This document shows, in pieces, positions 36,339 through 47,759 of a DNA stretch of 64,000 nucleotides. The notes beneath the pieces are model-generated. The model did no database searches. It saw nothing but the letters and a program-made list of their open reading frames with translations, and was not told the origin of the DNA. Numbering within the stretch: position 1 is the first letter of the stretch; the number at the start of each line of letters is the position of its first letter. The stretch comes from Cryptomeria japonica. Lineage: Eukaryota > Streptophyta > Pinopsida > Cupressales > Cupressaceae. Made by a program: the position numbers and the translations under genes. The stretch lies in contig NC_081408.1 in NCBI RefSeq assembly GCF_030272615.1, forward strand, positions 618,820,476 to 618,884,475. Reading direction: 5' to 3'.

Positions 36339-37141
36339 TGTTTATGGTGAAAATGGATAACAATAATAACGATATTGAAAGGCTAAATGAATTCAACCAC
36401 AAAACCCTAGCCTAACAACAACAAAGATCCACCATAACATATGAAGATTACCTAAGACAATGCAAATCAAATTAAATCACAAAGATTATACCATCACATG
36501 TCCAATAGGGTTTGGATCTCCACTCTTTCTATCTCCATTGATCTTGCTTGATATATTTGCTCTCAGATTTTATATGTGCACAAAAGCTCAACAAAGAACG
36601 GAATGTGGTTGCAAGTAGGATCACCTATGTTCAAAAGTGTAGTGTAGTCAAGTAATCAACAGGGGGCTTGAATGTATAGATTGATTAGGGTTTGATAATG
36701 AAGGAAGCATCTCCTTATATAGAAGACACTATATGAAATGGAAGGATAAGATTGAGAGGTCTAAAAGGAGGTCGGCTATGATTAGAGGGTAGGTAAAAGA
36801 AATAATAAAATAATGAAAGGGGTAGGTAGTGTATGAATTAAGAGATGAATGACATGTGTCATGGGTATAAAAGGTTAATGAATTAATTAAATAAATAAAG
36901 ATTTATTTAATTAATAGAAGGAGTGAGATCAATTAAATAAATAAGATATTTATTTAATTTAGGAAAAGGATAATTTAAATAAATAAATGTATTTATTTAA
37001 ATGAGAAATAAGGCTAGAAGAGGATAAATGAATTAATTAAATAAATAAGGATTTATTTAATTAATAGATGAATTAGGCTAAACTAATTAAATAAATAAAG
37101 ATATTTATTTAATTAGACTGGACAATTTTAGGTGTCTATAG
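36339..37141 (-). repeat. 5' LTR of the 11.4-kb gypsy element
   Basis: This partner of 25773-26574 differs at few positions. Its outer terminus reads TATAGACACC instead of TGTAGACACC, a single terminal substitution. A TATA-type box is at 36713-36721. Confidence 0.92.
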
Positions 37142-37146
37142 TTGGC
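37142..37146. repeat. Target-site duplication GTTGG, right copy
   Basis: An exact match to 25768-25772. Both copies are read in the frame of the interrupted transposase-like gene. Confidence 0.9.
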
Positions 37147-37471
37147 ACGATGTGTACAGGGAAAACAAAAGCTAACACAACTAGTGACAGATGATGACGG
37201 GTTCACATATCCTACAAGTTCAATTGTTGTTGTGGGAACTTGGTTGCAAACATACATGATTAGAAAGAATTGCATACATGCATTTGAAGACTATGAGAGA
37301 CACAAAACCATTATAATTTATTCACACCTTATTATAGCTACAAATGTCAAGTTGTTGAAACATCAAGCAAAACCGAAGACCAAAGAGCTATGGACAGTGA
37401 CTACTGTTGATCATGAAGCAATACTAGATACTCTTAAACAAAGAGATGACCCTTCAAGCACACCTGAGTAG
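37147..37471 (+). pseudogene. Transposase-like gene of element A, 3' part
   Basis: It continues the frame cut at 25772. With one copy of the target duplication, the region spanning the insertion reads KYWLARCVQGK. The 109-codon segment aligns along its length with 61440-61813 of element B: SSIVVVGTWL versus GSVVVIGTWL, and DHEAILDT in both. The YWLARC pattern is reminiscent of small beta-barrel (BAH or SH3-like) reader domains, but that is only a resemblance. It ends at TAG 37469-37471. Confidence 0.75.
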
Positions 37472-38550
37472 TAGGTCTTTAATGGTGCCTTATTTTTTTT
37501 ATCATGCATTTCATTTCGAACGATGATCATTAAACCTTAATGATCAAGTTTTTTACATGTATATTAAGGATGTCTTGAAAATGCAGGTCTATTGATGAAC
37601 GTTTTTTTTTGGCAACACGGTTTTTGCATGCACATAGCGGGTACACAATATAATCAGAAGGGATGTATTTTTGCAACACAACTTATTATCATGCATTTGA
37701 TGAGCTTTAAAATTTTTGATGATATAATTATCGCAAAACCTTTATGCTCATGCAAGTCTTTATTGATGATATACAATAGTACATCACATTATGGTTTTTG
37801 ATGATATATAGGTTCATGCTAGATCATTCGCCGTTGACAAGACCCTCTCTTGGTGATGGTACATATTCTTTTGTGCATTATTGAGATAAAATTTTGTGCA
37901 TAAACATTAAGTCAAGTGAATGTATTGCTATTTAGAAATGACCATATCTACCATCGTCTTCAACCATGCAGAGAAATGCAATGAGAAGGGCTTTAATCAA
38001 CATGCGTCTTTCTTCAAAGTTATGCTTGTATACTTTGCAGAGAAACTGGTAAGTTTCGTAATTATACAATCTTGTGCGTCTTAAAAATGTTTGAAATGAT
38101 CTATTTATAATTTGCCAAACTAATTTGTATTAAGTGTTATAATTTTTTTCTTGTAGCTCATTCATTCCGCATAAAAAGGTTACTTATTTTGGTCTTCATT
38201 TATATGCAGGCATTGTTGTACGTAAGCTTTTCTCTTAGGAAATGAGGATGTCTGATGCAGATGAAGTGGGATGTTGTATTTGTATATGGATGTGAATTGA
38301 TGTAACATTGTTATGATGATATACAATGTCCATGAGCAAATTGGTTTAGTTATATTGATGATAATGTCCATGTATCTGTACATGAGTACATTGGTGAAGT
38401 TGTATTGATAATGAAAAAAAAAATCATGTTTTCATATCCCTTCATGGATGTCACATGCAAGTGTAATGGTAATTATGTGTATACAATACATGGAAATATT
38501 CATGATCATTATGTGTCTACAGTGTAATGCTTGTTTATATATAATTTTAG
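37472..38550. other. Spacer between the transposase-like gene and the 359-bp satellite
   Basis: AT-rich with no gene seen. It presumably holds the 3' untranslated region of the upstream gene. Confidence 0.5.
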
Positions 38551-40260
38551 CGCTCAAGGGACGACGCCGGTAGGGTATGACCCCGAGCGTTGGATCGAGT
38601 GGGGGGGCAAAATAGGAGCATGCGTAGGGCAATAATGCCTAACTAGACATGTCAGAGATGACAGTTCATCATCGCGATGAGCAGAATGAGAAATCGGCCA
38701 TGCGACAACATTCGATTGAGTGAGACTGACGATTTTTTCGCCAACCAAAAAATTGTTGCCCTAATAAAACCGTAGGGCAAATTGAAAACTGAGATAGGCT
38801 TTTGTAGGGACCCCTCTCATGGCCTCGTAGGTTCAAACAAATCATTCGCAGGTACCACGGATTCTGAGTTAGGGCCCGTCAAAGTTTGACAATTTTGAGC
38901 ACTTAGGGCGCTTAAGGGACGACACCGATAGGGTATGACCCCAAGCGTTGGATTGAGTGGGGGGAGAAAATAGGAGCATGCGTAGGGTAATAATGGCTAA
39001 CTAGACATGTCAGAGCCGACGGTTCGTCATCGCGACGAGCAGAAGGAGAAATCGGACATGCGACAACATTCCATTGAGTGAGACTGACGATTTTTTCGCC
39101 AACCGAAAAATTGCTGCCCTAATAAAACCGTAGAGCAACTTGAAAAACTAATATAGGCTTTGGTAGGGACCCCTCTCGTGGCCCCGTAGGTTCAAACAGA
39201 TCATTTGCAGGTGCCACGGATTCCGAGTTAGGGCCCATCAAAGTTTGACAATTTTGAACACTTAAGGCGCTCAAGGGATGACACCGGTAGGGTATGACCC
39301 CGAGCGTTGGATCGAGTAGGGGGGCAAAATAGGAGCATGCATAGGGTAATAATGCCTAACTGGACATGTCAGAGCCAACAGTTCATCGTCATGACGAGCA
39401 GAACGAGAAATCAGCCACGCGACAACATTCCATTGAGTGAGACTGATGATTTTTTTGCCAACTAAAAAATTGCTGCCCTAATAAAACCGTAGGGTAACTT
39501 GAAAAACCGACATAGGCTTTTGTAGGGACCCCTCTCGTGGCCCCGTAGGTTCAAATGGATCATTTGCAGGTGCCACAGATTTTGAGTTAGGGCCCGTCAA
39601 AGTTTGACAATTTTGAGCACTTAGGGCGCTCTAGGGACGACGTCAGTAGGGTATGACCCTGAGCGTTGGATTGAGTGGGGAGAAAAAATAGGAGCATGCG
39701 TAGGGTAATAATGCCTAACTGGACATGTTGGAGCCAACAACTCATCATCGCGACAAGCAGAACGAGAAATCGGCCACGCGACAACATTCGATTGAGTGAG
39801 ACTGATGATATTTTCACCAACCGAAAAATTGCTACCCTAATAAAACCGTAGGGAAAATTGAAAAACCGAGATAGGATTTTGTAGGGAACCCTCTCATGGC
39901 CCCGTAGGTTCAAACGGATCATTCACAGGTGCCACGGATTCTGAGTTAGGGCCCGTCAACGTTTGACAATTTTGAGCACTTAGGGCACTCAAGGGACGAT
40001 GTCGGTAAGGTATGACCCCAAGCATTGGATTGAGTGGGGGGGAAAATAGGAGCATGCATAGGGTAATAATGCCTAACTGGACATGTCAGAGCCGACGGTT
40101 CCTCATCGCGACGAGCAAAACGAGAAATCGGCCACGCGACAACATTTGATTAAGTGAGACTGACGATTTTTTCGCCAACCGAAAAATTACTGCCCTAATA
40201 AAACCCCGAGTGTTCGACCGAGGTGGGGGGCAAACTAGGACCATGCATAGGGTAATAATG
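38551..40260. repeat. 359-bp satellite array of element A, about 4.7 units
   Basis: Units begin CGCTCAAGGGACGAC or a variant at 38551, 38909, 39268, 39627 and 39986, a step of 358-359 bp. The last unit is internally deleted near 40205, jumping to a second CCCCGAG phrase. It is less AT-rich than its surroundings and rich in CpG and CpG-derived TG/CA. Related phrases (GGTATGAC, GATAGGC, TAGGTTCAAACGGAT, GTCAAAxTTTGACAATTTT) occur in the same order in the array of element B. Minus-strand open frames inside are repeat artefacts. Confidence 0.95.
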
Positions 40261-40261
40261 A

Positions 40262-40570
40262 ATTGTATCAAGTATTGTTCATTAAATGAATTGTATTGTA
40301 TTGTTCATTAAATGAATTGTATTGTTCATGAATTGTACTGTTCATTGAATGAATTGTATTGTATTGTTGATTAAATGAATTATATTGTTCATTATAAAAA
40401 CAACACTTAAATGAATTATATTGTTGATTAAATGAATTATATTGTTGATTAAATGAATTGTATTGTTCATTGAATGAATTGTATTGTATTGTTCATTAAA
40501 TGAATTATATTGTTCATTATAAAAACAACACTTATGATGAAATGAAATGAATTGTATTGTTCATTAAATA
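40262..40570. repeat. ATGAATTGTATTGTTCATTA minisatellite
   Basis: An about 20-30 bp unit repeats roughly ten times with variation in spacing, directly abutting the satellite. Confidence 0.85.
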
Positions 40571-40837
40571 GCCATTATTAACCATTGTTAATTATTGGAA
40601 TGAAGATTAAAGATTTCCATGATAACACCACGCACAGATGAGCGACAATTTATATGATCGGATATCAACTTTTGTATATATAAAAATGTCAAATGATTAC
40701 AAATGTATATCCATACACAAATATGGCATAAACGCCAACTGAAACAAAATTTATGTCTAAATAAGTGAATGTATGTCCATATACAAAGTATACATGCCAA
40801 CTAGACATGTAAGCATCCCAAAACTATCTATAACATC

Positions 40838-42758
40838 CTAAGTTGTTGATGGATCATCAAAATTGATCCTCTTCACCGCACTGCTCGGCTCTGAAGGATC
40901 CTGCACAAGAAAAACAAACCACGATTAATATGAGTTATATTATATAATTCACATTCGAAAAGTTAACATAAAAATGAACTATAATTGAACTATTCATGTT
41001 TACCTCATCTCCACGTTTTATCTTCAGCTTTGCAAGACTCTTGATGTATGTCTTTGGTAGAGGAGGTATGTTTTGAATATTTTCATACACAACCTACATA
41101 TGTTCAAAAACATGGCATTGATACAAGTTAGCATATAATTGTCACTGATAATAACAAATTATATCTACTAATCAAAAAATAAAATAAACACACATCTACT
41201 CAAGGCATCTCTTCTTCTTCTTCAGGTATACTGGGTGTAGTCATCAAGGATGTGAAGCCAAGAATTCTCTGTATATATACACAAAAAGTATATGAAACTA
41301 TCAATCTATGTCTAGACATGTATAATCACTATAAGTTATTTAAACTATTCATTCAATCATATTTGCATTCAATTACCTTTCCCTTGTCTCCAACTGCACT
41401 ACCAGATCCTAAATCACACTGCCCCGCACTCGTGCTACTTGTGCCCTACAAGAGTAAAAGAAGATATACATGCAAGTTACTACATAATCTAATTAATACC
41501 AATATAAATGATGAGCATGTATGTACAATAAAATACAAACGACTAGGTGCAATAATATATGTACCGTCAAGCTATCAAGGCCAAATAAAATGGCCAACAA
41601 GGTGCCCTCCTGAATCTGTCTCAACTCATCCTTGGCCATCAACTGTTAAATAGACCATGTAAATAAAAATTAGTACTTAATATTATCTAATTTATAAATA
41701 TTTAATTACAATATAACATGAATTGTGAAAATACAAATCTTACCACTACATCATCAATGTATGATGACGGTGCCTCCTCGCCTCTAGCATGTGAGGACTC
41801 CCTAGGATATCCTCCAGTCTATGTAATAACATCTGGTGCATCATGCATCTCATGCACCTCATAATTTGCACTGTCCACAGGAGGATCAACGGGCTGTCCA
41901 ACTGGACCCAAGCATACGTGCCCACACATGACACAACTATGGGCACGCATATGTGTGGAGCTGAGGATGACGTGTCAACAGCACTGGATGCACCACTACC
42001 ATCAAGAGTAGGCTGAGCTACTGATGCACCTTGAGAAACCAAAAGGGTACTCAAAGAGTGAATAGTCGATATGGTCCGTGAAGCCGCCTCACAAATGATA
42101 TTAGGATGCTACACTGGAGGTGGGGGATCAACAGGAGGAGGGGGGACATATGGGCCCTAGACTACTCTGACTGCCCCAGGTCTATTTTGGGGCATACCTA
42201 AACCTACACCCTGGAAAGGTTGGATGTCAAAGTAGTTCACATGTTTGTTTAAAACAAACTCAGCATACAATTTTTTTATGAAATAGAAGGGGATATCAAG
42301 ATTGTTGTTGGGTGGTTTGTCGAAAACCATCCACCAACGATCTCAAAAGTTTTTCATAATCCCATCATTTGTGCACCATTTAATAGAATTTTTTTTTTGG
42401 GGGGATCTACGGGCTGACCAATACGGGGATTGACAAACAATGAGGCGATTTCGGCTTTGGATATCTCGAGATCCTTGATATCCTTATACGACAAGCCATT
42501 TGCATATTTTTCCCTCATAGAATCTCGCCACAAAAGGGTGGCATTGTGCTCCTCAGTCATGGTTTCCATACTTTTTATGATCGACGTGAGAGTATCAAAC
42601 ATTGGGTTTAGACGAGGGATCTTATGATATACTTCTACAATCCCCCTCAATTCATTCAAATTTTGTGCAATCAAATCCTAAATTGAGGGGGGGTTTGGCA
42701 AATGAGGGTTTGGTTGTTGCAGTTGTGGTTGGTCAGGTTTTTCATTATTATCCCCCAT
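40838..42758 (-). pseudogene. Six-exon gene of unknown function, second gene of element A
   Basis: Exons on the minus strand: 42758-41744, 41642-41565, 41445-41377, 41268-41200, 41093-41004 and 40900-40838. Every junction has GT-AG, exons 2-6 are multiples of three, and all introns are phase 0. The product begins MGDNNEKPDQPQLQQ (Gln/Pro-rich). It continues with a helical-looking part (ELRGIVEVYHKIPRLN ... MREKYANGLSYKDIKDLEI), a DRWWMVFDKPP and FIKKLYAEFVLNKHVNYFD region, a Pro-rich spacer and small charged C-terminal exons ending DDPSTT. I recognise no family. Exon 1 has indels at a C-run near 42690 and an A-run near 42390, several stops, and a TGA closes exon 4 (fits CGA decay). Convergent with the transposase-like gene, across the satellite. 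Confidence 0.65.
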
Positions 42759-43095
42759 TTTTAACCTAATTGAATGTAAACAATTAAATTTAGTTAACAA
42801 ATTTAAACAATTAGGTATTTGATTTTTAAAAACCTAGTTTTCATGAAAAAACCATATTTTCAATGAAAAATCAAATAAACATTAACAAAAAATACAAAAA
42901 ATGATTGAAAATGATTGAAAACGATAAAATTCTCACCTCTCAATCTATTTTTTAGCAATTTTTTGCCAAAACACCAGATATCGAGTGCACCGGATATCGG
43001 ATTTTGATGAATTCGCGTGGCCCATGAGTAAAAAATGACTCACGCGCTGTCACTGTCGAAATATAAAAGTCTCAGAAAATCGGATATCCAATTTT
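42759..43095. other. Upstream region of the second gene of element A
   Basis: No coding was seen. It carries CGGATATCGG (42991) and AATCGGATATCCAAT (43078), the motif also found at the left end of element A. Confidence 0.5.
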
Positions 43096-43490
43096 TATAC
43101 TTAAATTATTTTTAAATAACATATATAATATAATAATATATTATATAATATATTATTATATTATTATATTATATAATACGTATTGTATTATATTATATAT
43201 ATTATAATATATAATATAATATAATATAATATAATATTGTATTATATAATACGTATTATATAATATATTATTATATTATAATATAATATAATATAATAAT
43301 ATACTATATAATAATATATTATATAATACGTATTATATAATATATTATTATATTATATTATATTATAATATAATAATATATTATATAATACGTATTATAT
43401 AATGTAATAATATATTATTACATTATATATATAATATAATATAATAATATATTATACATTATATAATATGTAACATATAATATATTTTTT
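43096..43490. repeat. TATAA/ATTATA low-complexity tract
   Basis: Almost pure A/T with TATAATATAATA words and several ATACGTAT islands. It lies between two AATCGGATATCCAAT motifs (43078 and 43511). Confidence 0.9.
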
Positions 43491-43590
43491 AAATTAAAAT
43501 TACAAATAAAAATCGGATATCCAATTTGCATAGGTAATTACCAGGCCAAGGTGTACTGACACCCAGGCCAAGCAAAAAGTCAACACGGAT

Positions 43591-45583
43591 TTTCGCATTT
43601 TTAGGCGAGTGAGGAAGGCTATTTTTTTCACATCGCCACTTTTTGGCCCCCCTTGATCCTGCACTAACCCTCGTGCTAAATTTCCAATTTGTTGCCCTTT
43701 TCAAATGCTCATCAATTTTGGAGATAATTTGTCTATAAATTGACTTCTCTTTTCAATCAATCTCAACCACATCTCGAGTATCCTCATGCTGTCGAATTCA
43801 CTTGCAATCTTGTTTTCTTGCTCACTTTTGCATTTGTAGGTAAGACCCACAACATATTTGGAGGAAAACGAGAAACAATGGAGGTCAATGAAGGCAACAC
43901 ATTTGGATGGTTTGCACCTTTGTTTTAGTGTTATGCTTTTGTTCCTTTATTGAGTGTTCTAGGATTGGATTTCATTAGCAATTAGGTTTGTGGTTGCCTA
44001 ATGTTTATGCTTTTGATGCTTTCCCCTATTTTCCTATGCACAAATTCATCCAAAATTGAATTGAGTAGGGCCCTATGTTGAAACTCCTCATCAATGCATG
44101 TTGAGGACACCACCCCAAGGATGACTTCATTGATCTCTACCACTATTCCAAGGATTTGGATTGACCCTTCTCATCCTTGAAGCTTGGTATTAAATATTGA
44201 CTTCCATTTGATCAATTGCCTTCGAGTTTTCTCTTAGATTATTTTCAAGATTCAACATATATATTAAACCAATTCAACCAAGGCCAACATTATTTCAACT
44301 ACACCTTGTAACAAGTGATTTCTCTATATTATACCTAGATGCCTTGACTATTTGTTTGATTGTGGCATTCCTTGGCATCCATCTTCCTATAATCTCCTTG
44401 AGATTACTAGAATCATTTTTATACTTTTCCAAGACATGGTCAAGGTCTGCATGTCCATCATATTCATCATCTACTTTACCATCAATCTTAGCTAACTTAT
44501 GGTTAACCAAGTTTGAGACCACTTATTGAAAACTTACATTTGGTCTCCTTTCATTTCTTACACCCAATCCTTCAACTATATAATCTTTGAAAGTAAGGAA
44601 TCCTTATCTGATGGGAAGGCTTCACTATAAGCTATATAGCACTTGTTACTGTTTGCACAGGGGTACTAGAAGATTGTAGATATATGATTTACATAGTCCA
44701 TAGTGTTAACATACATAGCTTCAGGAATCAATTGTGTAAATTATTTTGGTTGATGTTTCCAATCACACTCCATGATCCATCATTAGGAGAAAGCATAACA
44801 AGAGAAACAAGAATTTGTTTAGCTTTCTCCTGATGATGGATGATGGAGTGTGAGTCAAAACGTCGAGAAAAAAATTTATACAATTGATTCCTGAAGCTAT
44901 GTAAGGTACTAGAATCTATGCCAACTCTCTTTCCTTAAGATCTCTCAATTTTATGAACACCTCCATATATTTCTTGTGCATCTCCTTGTGATCTTATTGC
45001 AATTTCCTTGTAGTTACTTAATTGAATAGTATTGTATCTACCACTAATGTGGTTTTCTTAAGGGCTAGAGTATCCAATACTCTTTTCAAAATGATATTTC
45101 CTCTCAACTCCATAATATCAGGCTTATCATTATTTGGTGCCCAAGTCTAAATGCTTCAAAAGTTGGGCTAGATACTGACTCAGAAACCTCCTCAAATTTC
45201 TCTTCTATAGAGAAAACTTATTTATTTTTCCTCCTATTAGTGTCAAATGGTAACTCACTTAATATGACCTAATTTTCTAATAATGACATTTCTACTTTCA
45301 TATTATCAATATCCCCTCATCAGAAGTTATATTATTTACCTTGAAATCAAACTATGACAATACGTGTTGTGCCACTTCTTTCCATTTTTATTGGTCAACT
45401 ATTTGCCTTTCTTCTTTAACCTTATTCTATTATGTAGCATGTTTTCCTATCACTACAAAATCCCTGAACTCTTGAGTTATCACAAAATCATCATCTGACA
45501 AAAACTTTTGGCAAGATAGGGCCCTTATATCACCTATATTATCATTAGTAACCTTTAAATAATCAATGCTTCTATTTGTTATT
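43591..45583. other. Spacer without a recognisable gene
   Basis: A TATAAATTG box near 43733 and a short open frame at 43740-43928 are not supported by any family resemblance. Apart from a hairpin-forming repeat, the rest is stop-dense AT-rich DNA. Confidence 0.5.
44714..44901. repeat. 188-bp foldback repeat (MITE-like hairpin)
   Basis: The left arm CATAGCTTCAGGAATCAATTG pairs with the right arm from 44881. Inner arms (CTCCATGATCCATCATTAGG and its inverse near 44830) pair across a loop of about 30 bases. No flanking duplication was established. Confidence 0.75.
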
Positions 45584-46770
45584 TGTTGGAAGTATGAATT
45601 GATGTGTTGTTGTTGTTGTTATTAATGTCAAACTTGTTCTAGTTTGGTCTAGAATGTATGTGGTGTAGAGTTATCTTGTTGAGTTGTTAGTGCAGTTGAT
45701 CTGTTGGTTGTTCTAGAAGTTCTTGGGTCTAGAACCTGGTGTTGGTATTGATTATTATTTCTATCATTATTGGATATAGTTTCGATATCATAAATACATG
45801 ATGGTTATGTGGTCTAAAAACATCTTTGTGTTCTCTAGGTGGTGTGGTATTATTCGTTGCTAGTTGTGATATACTATGTTTGACCTATCCTTAGGTCTGG
45901 ATATGATTTTTGGAAGCATGATTGATATGTTATGGGTCTCACCGTAGCATGTGGAGATCCAAATTTGAGTTATGTGCATTGGAGCTTATGTTTTTGATTG
46001 ATGATTGATTATATTGATGTGTAGCGTGTGGATATGTTGTTGGTTAGGTTCTAGTGATTATGAATCGGTGCATTAATCCTTGGGAGATGTGTTTTGGTCC
46101 TCTCTTTCTCTTGGAGTGGATTGGCATGCGTGTTTTTGGTTTAGAAAGTATATTTTGATTCAGGTTGACTTGGTTTAAGCTTTGATGATCTATTTTGTAT
46201 ATAAGACATATGTGTGTTTGAGTTATAGAGGCATGAAATGTGTGAGAGTGTAGATGATGTGGTAAAGAGAAAAGATCATAGGAAGTTTGAGCAAAGCAAA
46301 AGAGTTGTGATAAAATGATATGCAAGATGTGTTGAAGATTGTTGTAGAGAACTGAGATAGAGTGTTGGCAGTTGAGATCAAAGTTGTGTGTTGATGTTGG
46401 TCGCTTGATGTAGATTTCAAGGACAATTTCATGATCAAGAGATCCTTCTTTTCAGATCATTTTTCTGTATCTTGCCCTAAGTCTAGTAAGCTTTAGGTTT
46501 TGTAAGTCCTCTTTGTGTCTTGTCCCATGAGCAGTTAGCCTTGGTGTGTAATCCTAGAGAAGTGAGCTCTCTTTTGTAATCATTTCTATTTATAGTGGAT
46601 ATATTCTTGTGGGTTGACTCCCACAATGGTTTTTTCCTATTTGGGTTTTCCACATATAAGTCTTGGTGTTCACGTGTTGATATGTATTGTTGCTTAATTC
46701 TTCATATGTTGTAGTAATCTATTTATTTAGATTGATTCACCTCCCCTCTCAGTCCTTCCTTGGGTTCAAT
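45584..46770 (+). repeat. 5' LTR of the plus-strand copia element
   Basis: It starts TGTTGGAAG and ends just before the primer site. It contains GGGTTTTCCACATATAAG and CCTCCCCTCTC, the inverse of blocks in the LTRs at 12069-13519 and 49759-51012. End coordinates are approximate. Confidence 0.7.
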
Positions 46771-46772
46771 AA

Positions 46773-46790
46773 TTAGTATCAGAGCATGGT
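46773..46790 (+). promoter_or_regulatory. Primer-binding site of the plus-strand copia element
   Basis: ATTAGTATCAGAGCATGG differs from the canonical TGGTATCAGAGC core by one G-to-A change. Confidence 0.8.
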
Positions 46791-46829
46791 TTCTCTTGAA
46801 TAAGCTTAACTTCTTGAGGTATATCCGAT

Positions 46830-47700
46830 ATGGCACATGACGTTCATTACAAAGTTCCTATCTTTTATGGTACAAATTTTCCATACTAGAAGGAGAGAAT
46901 GGAGTCACATTTGGAGACATTGCAAAATGAAATTTGGGAGATCATTCAGACTAGATATATAGAGCCATAGGGTGGTGCTAAGACTTCAAATGAGATAAAG
47001 TCAAAGGAAGCTAATGCAAAGGATAGAGCTATAAAATTTAGCTATATAAATGATTCAGTGTTTGGAAGAGCAAAAGGTTTGAAAGAAGCAATAGCTGTGT
47101 GGAAAAAGTTGTGTCTGGCATATGAAGGAGATCTGAAGACAAAGCAAGCTAGGCTAATGAATTTGAAGAAGAAGTATGAGTACTTGAGGATTCTTGAAGA
47201 TGGAGTTGTGAACTATAGTCACAAAGTGACTAATCTTGTTGATGGCAGTAGAGCTACCGGATGACATTTGAAGGAATGTGATATTGTGCATAAGATTTTG
47301 TTGAATCTGCCTAAATCCTATATGCCTCAGAGATGTTCTATATAGGAGAGAAATGACTTAAGAAAATATACTATTGCTCAGCTTATTGGTACCTTAGTAG
47401 CCTATGAGATTTTAGAAATGGAGGAAGAGAGAAGCAGCATTCAATGTTGCAAGATTTGATGACCTAGAATGCAGTGGAGACCTAGATGAAGATGACATAA
47501 ATTTTTTTAGAAGATCAAGTAGCGAGGCACTGGGAAATATAAAGATAAGTTACCTCTGAAATATTTTTCTTGTGGTAGAATTGGACATTATTCTTCAAAC
47601 TGCATTTATAGAGAAGATTATGAGAGATCAAATGATGATGAGAAGAACAAGTTTAGAAGACACAATTTCAACACAAAGGGGAAGAATGGCTTATGCACTA
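46830..47700 (+). pseudogene. Copia gag with zinc knuckle, decayed
   Basis: It starts ATGGCACATGAC. Recognisable gag phrases include VPIFYGTNFPY, KERMESHLETLQ, GLKEAIAVWKKLCLAYEG and LLNLPKSYMPQR. Stops occur, for example a TAG in place of Trp after FPY, and a TGA after GSRATG. A zinc knuckle at about 47559-47613 (YFSCGRIGHYSSNC) has Tyr where the first Cys should be. Confidence 0.8.
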
Positions 47701-47759
47701 TTGAAGAACATAGATTTGGAAAATAAGTTGATGGTGACTTGAATGAAGAATCCTTGTTT

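Larger units (their letters stand above)
25773..37141 (-). mobile_element. Ty3-gypsy element with gag-protease, integrase tail and antisense plant mobile domain gene
   Basis: LTRs of about 802 bp (25773-26574 and 36339-37141) with a perfect GTTGG target duplication define an 11.4-kb insertion read on the minus strand. In transcription order: 5' LTR (right), primer site, long leader with tandem repeats, gag-protease frames, a linker with a hydrophobic segment, an integrase C-terminus, 3 kb of non-coding DNA holding an antisense gene, polypurine tract, 3' LTR (left). Reverse transcriptase, RNase H and the integrase core are missing, so it is non-autonomous. Stops and a frameshift show that gag is decayed too. 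It interrupts the transposase-like gene of element A. Confidence 0.92.
22600..43590. mobile_element. Element A: candidate two-gene DNA transposon with internal satellite (interrupted)
   Basis: The ends are proposed from an imperfect inverted match. GTTGACTTT with a nearby CCAAGCC phrase occurs at 22620-22650, and its inverse AAAGTCAAC with GGCCAAG phrases occurs at 43545-43585. Each is followed inward by AATCGGATATCC motifs. Inside are inverted-repeat-bounded microsatellites, a transposase-like pseudogene on the plus strand, a 359-bp satellite and a six-exon gene on the minus strand. An 11.4-kb gypsy element splits the first gene; without it A is about 9.6 kb. The gene pair, satellite and 5' repeats recur in element B, except that B's second gene would lie outside the window. 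The boundaries are inferred, and I saw no target duplication. Confidence 0.45.

Noticed and set aside
22600-43590. Assignment of element A to a Helitron or a polinton-like giant element
   Set aside because: No helicase, Rep, polymerase B or capsid motif was seen in any frame.
43740-43928. Short gene after a TATAAATTG box
   Set aside because: The 62-codon frame has no family resemblance and no supported splice or repeat partner in the window.
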